A DNA stretch of 64,000 bases, taken from Himantopus leucocephalus. Taxonomy: Eukaryota > Chordata > Aves > Charadriiformes > Recurvirostridae. This document shows, one piece after another, positions 1-12,700 of this stretch (its first letter is position 1; every line of letters starts with the position of its first letter). The stretch lies in contig RSEF01000005.1 in NCBI GenBank assembly GCA_003993805.1, forward strand, positions 20,813,110 to 20,877,109. The letters run 5' to 3'. The notes beneath the pieces were generated by a model. The model was not told the origin of the DNA and did no database searches. It was given only the letters and a program-made list of their open reading frames with translations. A program made the translations under genes and the position numbers.

Positions 1-2014
1 TCATTTTCCAGATTTACAAGGAAGAAGAAAAGCCAATGGGATTCATGCAGACTCAAGACACAATGATCATGCATCTTTTCTAACAGAGGTGATAAGAATA
101 GGAAGGAAAACAGAAAAACGTCCTTTTCTCATCATGATTTAGCTATGCCAAAGGGGTAACATTTGAATAAAAATGTTGCTTAAAGTCTTAACTCATGCAT
201 TACAAAGTGTGTGAAAGATGTATAATGCAGAATGAGTCATTTCATCTTCAGACATCAAGAATATCTAGGTGATCTATTGTCAATTTGTGAATAATCTTTT
301 AACAGTTCACATCCCTAAGTTCTGTTGCATCTGTGTTGTAGTTAAAGCCCATTTACTGGATTTTCTTCCATATACATGGTTTCCTACTTCACATAAACAT
401 ATGAAACCTTTATGAAAACCTTTATTTTTTGTTTTCCAAAAATGCAAATGATACTACAACACAGGAATATTGTTGGTGCCTGATACCATGGTTATTTTAG
501 GTGGTTCCAGCTGCATTCAATAGATAGCATCTGGACAAACAAGTCTGAAAATAGGAGCAATGATGACATCTGTGAGAGTGCAATGAGAACAGTGACACCT
601 ATGAGAGAGTGAGTCAACCCAAAAAGTGCATCCATAAAGCAGTGATTGTCCAGATGAGTAGATGGCTTGCCTAGGAAACTGATAATGTGAAACAACCTTG
701 TAAATCACTGTCATAGCTGGCTATTGCTTGTGGTTAGATCCATAGATAGATCCATAATCAAGGCAGTTTGATAGCAGACCTTTATGCTCAGTATTTTCAC
801 TTTCTTTTCTTTGTTGAAAGATGAGTGTTTCCAGTCCTTTTAATTATGAGGAAAGCGCAAAATGAACACAATCAAACCAGAGGTGTGACTCAGATTTCTA
901 GAAGTCTGAAGACAGTATTACGTACTATTGCTTCAACCAAGTTCCTGGCACCTACAGCTGTCACCCCCTAACTTAAAAATATTCCTATTGTTTATATAAT
1001 TTTGGATGGTAAAAACATCTAGGGGACCCACTTTTGTTTTCTGAAGTATGCTGTAAACATGCAATTCTTTCATGTCTTGCCTACACCCCGGAATTTATAT
1101 TACTTTCTATAGTTCATTTGCTTCGTTGAGGAACCAGACATTTGGGGACTTTAGTCTTCTCACTCTGTCTGGAGCTGCATCTAATCCTACGATGAAGAAA
1201 TAATGGGATCTCAGTGCTCACAGCACAAACAGCAGAATCACTGCTATAAATTAATATATTTAATTGAAAACAGTGCAACTATACCACTTGTTAATCAGTG
1301 AAGAAGTTCAAAGCTGGCTGTAGGCTTGGCTGTAAAGGCAACACAGAGTCAGGAAGGTGGACTAAAAGCTACCCTCAAAATTAAATCACTTTGAAATGAT
1401 TAAGATGTTTGATCTGGACAAAATGTTTCCACCTATGAGACTCAGTCTGTTTGGGAAGAAGGATGTGGTTAATAGTTCAACAGTGGCTAAGAGCTGGCAT
1501 TGCTGAAGCAGGTGCCGATATTCTGAAGAGTACCTGAGGCCCATGACTGCAAGAAAGCTACTTTATCATCTATGAAGTGGGGCAGGAGTATCCACAGTGC
1601 AGATAGCAATGGATGAAGTTAGTGTAGCTCCCATCTACAGGTGGGCATATTTGCTATTGGATTACATGAGAACCCTATATTGAATCTGGTCTGACCTGAT
1701 TGGGCATTCTCCAAACAGCCTCAGTTTATGATAGATGAATTATGGGACAGAAGTTTCATGTAAGCATATATAAGGAAAACTGCTTGGCACTATACTTAGA
1801 ATTGCTCAAGTGATTCAAATTTTTGTTTTGCTCTGAGAGACAATCTCAAAGTGGTGTTTGTAAATGCCTTTATAATTACTTTTTACTTCTACAGTTAATT
1901 CTAGGAAAAAAACCTCAACTGCCCTGACTGTTTTCTCTCCATCTTCCATGTCATATCCTGGCTTTTAAGGTAGCACACAGCTCTAGCTTAGACAGAAGTC
2001 AGACCACCAGAGGA
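1..2014. other. Unique non-coding sequence
   Basis: AT-rich sequence with frequent stops in all frames. The two overlapping minus-strand frames at 492-714 are short, carry no domain and are best explained by chance. I see no repeat family, RNA gene or promoter signature here. The stretch ends at the octamer tail of the CR1 copy that begins at 2015. Confidence 0.6.
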
Positions 2015-2057
2015 CATAAAATCATAGAATGGTTAGAGTTGGAAGGGACCTTAAAGA

Positions 2058-2157
2058 NNNNNNNNNNNNNNNNNNNNNNNNNNNNNNNNNNNNNNNNNNN
2101 NNNNNNNNNNNNNNNNNNNNNNNNNNNNNNNNNNNNNNNNNNNNNNNNNNNNNNNNN
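2058..2157. other. Assembly gap (100 N)
   Basis: Exactly 100 N, the usual placeholder for a gap of unknown size. It lies inside one CR1 copy. In CR1 consensus the spacing between the two flanking motifs is, as I remember it, somewhat longer than 100 bp, so the true missing sequence is probably a few hundred bases of CR1 3' UTR and ORF2 end. Confidence 0.95.
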
Positions 2158-2485
2158 GCCTCTCTTCACAGGAGAGGTGCTCCAGCCTTCTGATCATCTC
2201 TGTGGCCCTCCTCTGGACTTGTTCCAACAGGCCGATGTCTTTCTTATGTTGGTGGTTATAGAGCTGGATGCAGTACTCCAAGTGGGGTCTCTCCAGAGTA
2301 GAGTAGAGGGGCAGAATCACCTCCCTCAATCTGCTGGCCATGCTTCTTTTGATGGAGCCCAGGATGCAGTTGGCTTTCGTGGCTGTGAGTGCACATTGAC
2401 AGATCACGTTGAGCTTCTCATCAACCAACACCCCCAAGTTCTTGTCCTCAGGGCTGCTCAAACCCTGCTCAGCTCCCTCAAGCAC
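2158..2485 (-). pseudogene. CR1 ORF2 C-terminal fragment (reverse transcriptase polyprotein remnant)
   Basis: The minus-strand frame gives about 109 residues before the gap. It contains motifs characteristic of the C-terminal part of CR1 ORF2, downstream of the reverse transcriptase core: LGVLVDEKL, then KANCILGSIKRS, then REVILPLYS followed by RPHLEYC, then VQRRATEMIR and RLEHLSCEER at the gap edge. In intact elements ORF2 encodes an apurinic-type endonuclease plus a reverse transcriptase for target-primed reverse transcription. Only the tail survives here. The frame is open across the visible part, so this copy is not very old, but it cannot be functional without the upstream domains. Confidence 0.85.
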
Positions 2486-2500
2486 TGCCCAGCCTGCTCT

Positions 2501-5500
2501 CTCCTCTACTGCCTTCTCCTACTAAGATCTCAGTCTACAATGCATTTTCAGAACTCTTTTACCAAACCATATTTGTCTGCCAAGTAACTTAAAGTTCAAC
2601 TCCTTTGCCCCTTTATGCTGAACACCTCTCCAGTGGTATCATCCTTTCCTGTGCCTGAATATTACTCCTGATTGCTACTGGTCTCAACCAAATTGTAAAC
2701 TCCTTTCCCATGATTCGGGAACTTTTGGTGCTACCCAAAGGAAAAACATCAGTTTCAGACTGGTAAAATGTCAATAGCCTTGACTTTTCTTCATGATTTC
2801 CTTTGCCTCAAGAAGACAGTGTTGCCACAAAAATTGCATCTCTTGAAGCACTTCATTAGCTTCACAGTATCACAGTGCCTAGAGTGTGCCATGAGCAGGT
2901 AACACTAAGAGCCACATATATAGTTATAATTTTAACAAGTATTCTGCAAGGTTACTTATTGTCTTGCCTCTGTCTCCACTAAGGTTTCTTATAAGGAAAA
3001 ATTATTAATTATAGAGTGTAATACTTCAAACTGTGCCTGATGATGCTTTCATTGTTCATAAGCAATACAGATATAATTTTGAATGTTTATTCAAACAGAA
3101 CGAGTCTTTTGAGATTCATCTGTTTCTAGAAATCAATTGAAAGAATGTATTTATGTGACTATTTTTAGATATACACACAATAGGTATTTCGGTGTTGTGG
3201 GCTAAAGCCCAGACTGCTGCCTTCCCCTGATCTGCACATCTGCAGTACCAGAAATTTGTAGCCTGCAGTTTGGTGCAGCATATTACTTACTGTATTAGGG
3301 CAAATGTCACCTACCCTTGCAGATGGGAGCCTTGTAGTCTCTCTGTAGCAATACTAGACAGGCTTCCCTTACCCGCTTAGCAGGGCTGTAACCAAATCAC
3401 ACATTCCTTTCCTTAGGCTTAAGTAATCCCAAATCCATACTGTGTCTGCAATACATCTAACTGTCTTTAGTGAGCTGTATTTTGCAATTCACACATACTA
3501 TCAAGTGTACTGGTCTTTTGAACTGCTACAAGACTACATCAACTCAAAAATAAGAGAAACAAGTAATACTTCTCTTCTACCTCCCTCCTCCCCATTTCTT
3601 GAATTAAATAAAAAGCCAAAGGCAAGTGCCATGTAGAGGTGACTCATTTACCTGCTGAATAGTTTAAGACATGCAGAATCCCAGCAGGTGCAGTTAGCAT
3701 CAAAATACTTGGCACTTTCTGCCTTTCACTTCCCCTGTTCACCTGCTGACTCGATGGCAATCCCTTGCGTTATCCTAGGCAAATACTGAGTGACTGCTGC
3801 TGGTCTTTCCATGCTCTGTGCAGCTCCTTGACAGGCTGGTGTTACCCTTATGCTTTTTTGTCCACCTGCTGTTTGACACTACTAGCCTGTTAGCACTTTC
3901 CTCCTGACCCATTTTCTTGTTTGAGGTTCCATCCCCAAATTAATTCTTTCCCTCGAGCTCATGATTTGAAAATAAGGCTTGCTTCCTTTCCCCAAACTAT
4001 TCCATATAAACTGCGGTACACGTGCTACTTGGGAACATGGAAGGGCTTGGGGGTTGGTTTTTTTTTTTCAGGGGAGAGGGACGAGAAGGAGGATATAGCT
4101 AACAACATGTTAGCTGGTGACTTGCATACCTTGAAAAGTACTCTCTGAGAAGTGCTAGTGTGATGGGGAAGAAGGGGGACTAGTACTGCTGAGAACTATG
4201 CCCAGATCTTGCTGTCACCTGAAGCAAATTTTCAGCCTCTGTAGCTCATTTTATACCTTTATAGGTATTATTCCATTGATTATCACAGGTTTTAATTAAC
4301 TCAATTTGTAAACAACTAGGGAGTGATTTAGTAAAATGCATTCAGAAAATTAAAGGACTATTAAGAAAGCTTATCTGAAAGATTTGTGCTAAGCTTTCAT
4401 CCTTGCCTCATTTTCAAGTTACTGCAAACAAGAAAACAAGCAATCCCTCAGTGAAGGACAAGCCTCAAACTGTTATTATGAATGTATTCCTAGAGGCCTT
4501 ATTTTGGGTGCAACATTATATCAAGATTTTCTAATGGACTAACTCTTACCCCTGGAAAGAAAAGCTGGACATCATAATCTGATTAAAACCAATACATCCA
4601 AAACTGCAGCTTGGAATACAAACATTTCTGCAGACCTCCCTCTAGATGCTGCCACATTTACTCCCTCCTGGGTGACAGGGGCACTGGCGCATGGCTGGAG
4701 CAGAAGGCAGCCTGCTCTCTGCTCACCTCTTCCCCTCCCAGTGCAGGTGGGGGGGCTGCTGCCTTGTTTCAGACCTAACATAGATCCCCAAAATGCCTCT
4801 CAGTCTGTCTAGGAGAAAGCCACTTGCCCTTATCCATCACATTGAGAGGTGAATCTATCAGAAAGCCACCATGGTTTGAAGTATGTGGGGCCACAGCTGT
4901 ATTTAATTAGTTGCATCTCAGCACTACGTACCACGTAGACAACAACTACTCCTGCCTCCTTTGCCCTATTTTTAGGCAAAGGAGATTTTTCTGGGGCAGA
5001 AGAGTACCTGGAAAGCACGAGGGATCAAGCCTCATGTTGAGGGAGATGGAAAAATATATCTTAGTCATTATTTATCTTCCTGCACTAAGAGTGTATTCAA
5101 GTGAGCTGTGTTTGTCATTACTGTTGTCTTGTCAAGGATGAATAGCAGAACTTTACAATGGGATAAAAACCACTTTTCTGTAGAAATGAACTCCCATGTG
5201 TAAAAAAATATCCATAATTTTCCAAAACCAAGAAAATACTAAAGAGCTGAACAATATCATACTATAACTCTTCTGCTTGGAATGACTTCTTCCATAGTTG
5301 GGATAAGGCATTTTAGAAAAACATCTACAGTCACATTGAAGCACATGGAGATTGACAAATTATTTTAAATATTGAAAAAACAGCTCTCTTACAAGGAATC
5401 CTAGGACAGATGCCTAAGCAGGATGCACAGGGCAGAGCTCACCAGCACGTAATTTTACTGTGCAAATTGACCAACCAGAGCAAGTTGTGCCTTAAATAAT

Positions 5501-7962
5501 CATTGTTCTGATGACGAACCAATCCCACTAGTTTTTTTAGAAGAACCAAATGCCTTAGGATTTTAATTAAACCTTAAGTCTTTACAGAAGATAATTTTTT
5601 TTTAAAAAAAGTACATCCTCAATGACCTCACAAGATATTTCAGGAATGTTCCCACAATCCAGACAAACTGTAAGCAAAGCTAGGTTAAAATCTTTGCAAG
5701 GGGTCCACAGCTTTGTTGTGTTAAGGCTATGCTAATGATCCACTGAACCACTACTTGCTTTTTGACTTGAAACTGTAGGACACAGGGGGTACAGAAGGCA
5801 GCAGCATCACCTCAGGGTGACACGGCCATTTAGCACTCTGGGAGCTCTCCGCTCCTCTGCCAATAGCCATCCTGGGGCAGTTTTACAGCACCATGTTCTC
5901 CTCGAGAGCAAGTCCTCCCTGGGGCTTGCTGGGTCACACCTCGCTGATCACTATCCCTGCTTACAGTGCAATAACCTCAAATTAATGACTGGAAGCTCCC
6001 TGAGGGTCCAGGAGCCCCATGCTCCCCACCAGCATCCTGGAGAAGGTGTGCAGCAACTCTGCAGACCAAGCATGGGTTATGATTTCTGCACAAGGCTAAC
6101 ACAGCTGCACAGAGGAGTGAAAAGGCAAACTGGTGCCTACGCCACGAGCAGGCCCTGCCAGTACCTACCCAGCCTCTGGGTGCTACATTGCATGGCTGCA
6201 TACAGCTGGAAAATGCCAACCTATCTCTCTCATGGCCACAACCATGAGGCACAACCGAAGATCTGAGAGACACCCTCATATGAAATTAAAGGCAGCTATT
6301 GATTGAACTCTGGGAACTCGTGAGGATTGTGGCTGATGAATGAAAGGAGACGATGAAATTGTAAACTAAAGGCCTGTGTTTGGAATAACAAAATGTCCAC
6401 TCCTGACCCTGCAGCTGCCTGGTCCGGTCCCACTTTATTTTGCTAGCGTGTATTTTCAGTCCTCTGCTGCTCTTCTCCCCAACCCTCCCCATCTTTCTTC
6501 CTCTGGCACATGTCCCTGTGGGATTTCCAGCTGTCCCAGAGGCTGAGGGCCCTGCCTGGCACAACAGCAAAGGGATGAGGAAGCTCATTCATTTCTGAGA
6601 GGCTGGGAAATGGCTGTGAAGGAGAATGACCTTGTCTGGCCCCAAGTGTTTTCCCACCTGGACACTTGGTGGGTGTTGCCAGTCTGGGACACCAGGAACT
6701 GTAACCATGCTTCCAACACCAACCAGCTGTGATGGGGTGGCTATGGGGAGAGGGTGAGTAAAATCTTCTATTTGCTCAGCTTCTCATTATCCAGTCTTGC
6801 CTCCATTTTGTGCTTGCCAGCTTTGGTGGAAGCAGTGACTTTTCCCAGAGAGTTCAACCAGAAATTTAGACGTGACTAATCCTTCTTTCTTCTGAGGCTT
6901 GCTAGAGTGAATGAAACTGTAGGTGAATATTCTCTTTCTATTGGAAAAGTACTTGTAGGATTTGCTCAAGACTGTGTCGTATAGCACACTCACTTTCAAG
7001 ATGCTGTGTACTTGTTATTATTTTTTCTCTTGTACATCCAAATCAATAAATGTACAGAAATTTTGTAGTGTATTTGTCATTAAACTAAGTATACTTACAC
7101 TTACATATTTATAATTCCAGGCCTTGTTGAACTATTTAATGTTCCAGATTGTCAGGGTCGTGTTTACATCTCTGGTTTTCTTGACCCGCTTGTTTAATCC
7201 AAAAAAAACCCCAAACCAGTACAGTCCTTGATGATTGACATTTCTTTATATGTTTTGTAGAATTAGATGTCCTTTGTACATGTCCATGTACCAATGAAGC
7301 AGCTCAGTCACCGGTCAAATTATGCCAATAAGACCACCTATCATAGATATTTGGATGCTCAGTTAAGCACAGACTATAAAAGGCCCTGATTTTCCATGCT
7401 CTGTATTTCCAAAAGGGTACATATACCCTCAAGGGTATAAGTTTGGCATCCAAAAATGGAGGTTCCTAATGCTTTTGGAATTCAAAACTTTTGAAATTCG
7501 CTGCTCCTTGGTTGTTTATTCAAGTCTGCCTTGTCTGGCTAAGGAAGTTGCTTGCAACGGTGAAACATCTGCTAAGCCGAAACAACACCTCTGCTCTTGC
7601 TGCAGATTTCGAACATAAGTCAATAAATATTAATTGTAATTTGTCTCACCTCCCTGTGATTTGTAAAGTACATGCGCACAAAGATTAACTTTGTTAAACT
7701 GAACAGGCAGGAAGCTGACTTCCTGCGAGTGCCAAATTCAAACTCCTGGACTTTGTGTTAAAGGAAGGGGCTTGGCTCTCCTGCCACCTCTCCATTGAAG
7801 ACTCAGTGCTCTGGAGTAAATGACGGCTTTCAGCGTTTGCTTCCTGCTCCAGACAAACACGAAGCAGCACCTGCACAAGCTGTGGCCAGGCAGAGACCTC
7901 GGCACCCCAGCTCTGGCAGTTTGTATCCTTAAGGTGGCAGCAGCTATCAAAAAAGGTGGTTT
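2501..7962. other. Unique non-coding sequence with a GC-richer patch at about 5780-6740
   Basis: No repeat family or gene is recognised. At 4058-4068 there is an 11-T run. The patch around 5780-6740 is GC-richer than its surroundings and so carries longer chance frames on both strands (plus 5817-6266, minus 5977-6279, minus 6286-6588). None shows a domain, and the plus-strand one begins at GTG, not ATG. A small hairpin-capable TGGGCT/AGCCCA pair sits at about 3199-3212. Regulatory conservation cannot be judged from one sequence. Confidence 0.5.
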
Positions 7963-8049
7963 GGGGTGAGGGTGGTGGGGGTGTGTGTTTGTAGGGTTTG
8001 GGTGGTGTGGGGTGGGTTGTTTTTTTTTTTTTTTNTTTTTTTTTTTTTT
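7963..8049 (+). repeat. G-rich tract (G-quadruplex motif) followed by poly-T with one ambiguous base
   Basis: From 7963 to 8016 the plus strand carries at least seven runs of three or more G separated mostly by T. The last four runs (7994-7996, 8000-8002, 8009-8012, 8014-8016) have loops of 3, 6 and 1 bases, which satisfies the canonical G3+N1-7 quadruplex rule. It is followed directly by about 30 T (8020-8049) broken only by a single N at 8035. The N probably marks a base-calling or consensus failure in the homopolymer. Frames read through here, rich in Lys/Pro or Phe/Gly, are artefacts of low complexity. Confidence 0.85.
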
Positions 8050-8700
8050 CCCGGGGGAAGGGACAGGGCACTGGAGAAGCACTCTTAAAATTGGAAAAAA
8101 CGAGAGAGCTAATTCTTCAGAGCTCCTTCTTTAATCTTCCATTTTCTGCTCAACAGAATCATATTCATAGACAGATTATTCATTATTAAGAGCTTATTTC
8201 AGATCAAACCCTGTATGTCAGTAGATTAGGACATTGAGGAAGATTAGCTTCTCAGTGTAGGTGGTGGGAGTAGGTTCTTTATCTTATCATTAGCATGGAT
8301 TTTCATGGGTTTTGATCATAATTATTAATTCTACCAGCAGACTTCTGAGCAGGGATTAAAATGCAGATAGGTGTCATTTAAGTAGCATAATCAAGTTGAA
8401 AGTCAGGGGTTTGTGGCAGGCAAATCCTCTGTTTTACGACAGTCAATTTCATCTTTGGACTTTTCAAACTCATTTTTTTGTTTAAAAATGGGTTTGTTTA
8501 CTTTCATGTGCTTCTAATAGAATTTTTTTATTTTTCTCCCCAAAGAAAAATATTGATAGTATTCAGGTGAACTTTTATTCTGATTAGTATAAATGACATG
8601 TAAAATTCTTAAGCAATGTTTCTGCACATCCTTGCATTGTACTAAGTGGAAACCAAGCATATAGAGGCAAAATTACTGAATGAATTCAAATTAAATAAAT

Positions 8701-8760
8701 CCCCCCCCTTCTCTCCCTTCTCCCTCCTCCCCCCCCCTTCACTTTTTCTTTTTTTTTTCT
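8701..8760 (+). repeat. Homopyrimidine tract (C/T low complexity)
   Basis: Sixty bases of C and T broken by a single A at 8741: C-rich blocks at 8701-8708 and 8729-8737, CT-mixed sequence between them, and a T-rich end. Such tracts can adopt triplex structure under torsional stress. That is general knowledge about homopurine-homopyrimidine DNA and nothing here shows that it happens. Confidence 0.85.
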
Positions 8761-9634
8761 GATGTTTTGGGGCTTTATTCTCTCTGTGAATGCGGATTAG
8801 TGACATGGCTCTGAATATGTAACAATCCAAGAGTTTGTCCTACTGTCAAGGTGAACATTCTTAGAACATGAGAAAATTTAAGCTTGCCACATTTCTGAAT
8901 ACTATGAACAAAGCAGCAACAAAAGAACAGACAATATTTTATCAGCAAAAGCCTTTTAGTTAGATTTAGATCAAAACCTCAGCAAAGCAGGGGTCTGCTT
9001 CGTTTGCTAAAGCGTACAAGTGTTTGGCTGCATAATGAAAATGAATGATAATACTGTATATTATTGAAGTGCTCATAGAACTCCGATTTTGCAAAAAATG
9101 AAATGCAGGAAGGTGAGGAACAGACACAACCCTGGGAAGAATATGTAGCAGCAGCTCATACATACAGCTGCAGTGAAGATGGCTAGTTGGCAGTTGTTTC
9201 TGTTTTAAATTTTATACTAATGAGATAGTTGATATGATGAACTGCTTATGACACAGGTAATGATTACACCCTTACCTGGAGATTTCTTTTCTATTGCCTT
9301 TACTTTTTTTCACTTATATCTTGCATTTCAGCTAACATTGCAATGCTCTTTGGGGAGGGTTTGGCTTTTTGTCACATTTTTGTACGGTATCTAGGTTGGC
9401 AGGTCAGGCTCTCTTGGAAAGCTCAGCAATTAACTCTTGAAGGTATGCATTTAAGCTGCATATGAGAGGAGGCAGAGCTGAATGTTTGGTCCCCTGTCTC
9501 TGGTTATACAAAGGCTTTGAAGGTGGCAGTGTTTTGGAGCCTGAGATATAGCAGTGTTGTAGTGTTCCTACAAAAGGAGGTAAAATTCAATGCAGGCATT
9601 TTAACATTCTAATGTGGGTAAATGTTTAAAAATA
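8761..9634. other. Unique non-coding sequence
   Basis: AT-rich with dispersed stops. The minus-strand frame at 8966-9163 is short and has no domain. No repeat family recognised. Confidence 0.55.
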
Positions 9635-9735
9635 TGTGCAAAGTGTTTGTCCAATGTCATATGGAAAATTGATAGTACACAGAGGGCCTAGAGTCCCCCC
9701 AGACACTGACCTCTAACAGCAAAATAAGATGTAGA
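9635..9735 (-). repeat. Decayed MIR/L2-like SINE fragment
   Basis: The plus strand shows, in order, the landmarks of a reverse-complemented MIR/L2 3' module: a remnant of the 'tgcccaaggtcacatgg' block at about 9644-9665 (read here as TTTGTCCAATGTCATATGG), a remnant of the 'gcagggactagaatcc' block around 9680-9697, and a CACTGACCTCTAACAGCAAA end at 9704-9723. Divergence is high. MIR and L2 share this 3' module, so the two cannot be told apart. Such copies date from early amniotes. Confidence 0.45.
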
Positions 9736-12700
9736 TAATCTGGATGTTCCTATGAATTTTTGCATGCTTGCCTAGTATGTGATGATGATAACAGCTTCTT
9801 TCTCACTCTTTTTGCATATTTAAACACACAGCTATACTCACAGTATACCCGCCTCCTTGTTCCATGGTTCATGAAAGCCGTTTCTTGGTATTTTTCTGCT
9901 GGCGTAAAGAATACTGCCTCAGTAAAAAGCATGTGCAGGGCTCATAGAGCCGTCAGGGGAGCTTCTGATGTGTTCTCCCACCATCTGAGAACATGCTGCT
10001 GGGCACTTGCATGCAGATTGGGCAAGATTTGTACTGAAAAAAACCCCACCAACAATAGAAGCTTAAGAGTAGTGGAGAAGTTTATTTTCATTAAGATGTA
10101 TCCCTAATGAGTATAAAAATGCTCATGTTGAGGCAGTGAATGCACAAAAATAAAAACTAAATTTTCCATGACTAATATGGTATAAGGGATTGGAGCCATA
10201 CTTCTCTCCGCAGAAGTACAACTATTAAAACTTATATTATGCTTTAATGCATTCCTATCTGAGAGAAGTTGTAGCTAAACAAAAAGTTCATCAGGGATTA
10301 AAATACGGGGAAAACAAAATATACATATTGTTCGTTGTCACCAGTTAGGTTGGAATTAATTGAAAATTTGTGCAGTTTTTTCTCTGGCTGTTTTCAGCAG
10401 CAAAAGAATTTAAGCTTTTTCTTCTGTGACAAGGCAGCAGCAAATCAATTCTGATCAGTAGATTTATCTGCTTGTTAAGTAGGGTGTTGTAAACCCTCAT
10501 GATTTAAGAGCACTAGCTGCCATTGTGCATATGTGAGAAATCCACCTGTATCTCCAAGGTCTGTTAACGCTGAAAAATTTTCTGTGCTGTTCACTCATCC
10601 CAAGGTTCAGGTCATGTCTCATCCATCTGTTAATGATACGATTTTATGGTGCCAAATCCAAGGTGAATTAAAACTTGCTTGCACTCATTGGGACCAAATT
10701 TTGCTGCCATTGAAACCTGACTGAATTCAGAATGATTTTTGGAAACTTTCCATAAGTATCAACAGAAGCATAATTTCTTCAGAGGGAGCTCAGACTGAAC
10801 AGAAACTGAGTGAAGACTTTGGGAATTTAGACTATTATCATGTGCTATTCAACCCCAGCTCTGCAGCATGGCCATAAAAAACCAAATATGCATAGAAGAC
10901 CTTGGTCCACTCTTATGTCTCTTCTGTTGTCTCAGAAGAATAACACTGTGGAGCTGGAAGAACTGCTTTTGATCTTCTCAGTGAAAGCACAGAAGAAGAT
11001 TGCTTGACACACTGGAGGAAGGTAGAATTTGATGCCATACAGGGCCGTAAGGGAGAAGGTGAGGAAATAAGAGTGGGGAAAGACACAAAGATGCTAGCCT
11101 TGCTAGAAGTGAAGGGAGTGAAGCAAGGAGGAGGAATAACAGGGGAAAATAGAGAGAAGAGGGAGCTGAGAAAGCTTCTGTGACAAGAAGTTTGAAATTA
11201 ATAGCAGGTGAAAAAGGGCAGAGAAAGTATTTGGAGACTATGTGATATTTGACTGAGGAAGTTCTAGACACTTTCAGCAAAGACAAGTTAGAAGGAAATA
11301 CCAGAAGAAGAGAAGGATGAGGCTGCCATCTTGATAATACATAGTCACTTACAGTAACCTTGATTTTGAAAAGTTAATTTATTTTTAACCGCTTACTTTA
11401 TGGAAATCTACAAAAGCCTTACTATTCTATGTGGGTTTTTTAAAATGTTTCCCCTTGGCTTGAGTGTGTTCTCAAGATATTTTCAGAGCTTTCCATCTGT
11501 TTACCAAACAATTTCCTCTTGAAACTTAAAAGTAGAAGATAATTAGCATTAGGGTTATTATGTGTGTGTTCTCTCTGTGCCCTTTCCAGAGGCAGTGAGT
11601 AAGACATTGCAGAGAAGGAGGCTTGACTTAGATTACAAACTCAGACTGAACATACACATGCAGATGAGCAAACACGTACATTTGCTTACATATACTCACA
11701 GGATAATCATATATGCACACTAATATACTCCTATAAATGCCTCAATATATAAGGAAATGGTTACAGTATAAACACATAAAGAGAAGGATAATGATAAATT
11801 ATGTCCCTGGGCTTTTTGTTAATGGGATTATCAGTTTGCAGAGGGGCGGGGCAAGTAACTAGCTTTAAATAGCTTTTACCAGGCATTTTAACTGAGGTTG
11901 TTAAGCTACCCTGCTAACTTACAGTAGCTCAAAGAAATACTTCATCTACAAAGAAGTTGCTTGGATATGGTGAAAGAGATTTTCTTGTTTGCAAGGAACA
12001 AGTTATCAGCCTTTTACTATCCAATGATTATTTCATGCTGGGGCAACTTTGGTTGGTCTGGGTTCCTGCATCCCTTCTGATACTGGTTCTATGGAAAACA
12101 GGTAGAATGGGAGCCCTACGTCTGTGCTGTGTAGGGACTCCTGTTGACTTTGCCGATGTTTCAGAGGACAAGATTTGGGCTAGTAGCCAAGTAACATTTG
12201 TTTACACATCTAATATGCTTTGTCATTTGTTCCTTGATTAACTTCTCTATTTGGTTATACGAGTTCTGACTATCTCCGAGCAGATTTTGATTATAAAGAA
12301 GGCTCACCAAAAACTGAACCAAAAAAATTAAATAGAACTGTGTTTTGCTTGAGCACAACACAAAAAAATGTTTTTGAAGAAGAGGAACCTGTGTTGACAG
12401 TAGATGAATGAATACATAGGCAGTATGAAAGAAATCTTAATTTTCTTTCACCTAGGGAGTTATAATCACGTCATCTGGGGAGCCAAGGCCAAGAGACCTG
12501 TCTGTAAGAATCAGCATTCTAGCAGATCAGATCCTCAGTATTGCTTGTTGCCGCTGTGACAGAGAAATGGATGAAAATGTCAAAAAGAAGAAAGAAATCT
12601 TAACCTGAAGAGATGGGGCATAAAACAAACAGAAACTGAAAATGAAAGCAAAAGCAAAGAAATTAATTTAAAGACAAATAACAAATGGTTGAATCCAGGT

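Larger units (their letters stand above)
2015..2500 (-). mobile_element. CR1 LINE fragment, 5'-truncated, minus strand, interrupted by assembly gap
   Basis: The left edge is the CR1 3' terminus on the minus strand: two octamer units, ATTCTATG (2023-2030) and ATTTTATG (2015-2022), preceded by the conserved CR1 3' UTR motif, whose reverse complement reads GTTGGAAGGGACCTTAAAGA up to the gap. Right of the gap (2158 to about 2500) lies the end of ORF2 in the same orientation. Both flanks fit one element read from ORF2 C-terminus to 3' tail, so a single insertion is the simplest reading. Homology fades near 2490-2500, which is taken as the 5' truncation point typical of CR1. The element is dead because it lacks ORF1, the endonuclease and the reverse transcriptase core. 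Confidence 0.9.

Noticed and set aside
5817..6279. 149-codon plus frame and 100-codon minus frame over the same bases
   Set aside because: Both follow a local GC rise, have no recognisable motif, and the plus frame starts at GTG. No splice or promoter context supports either.
7694..8189. Lys/Pro-rich and Phe/Gly-rich frames on both strands
   Set aside because: These are translations of the G-rich and poly-T low-complexity tract, broken by an N.
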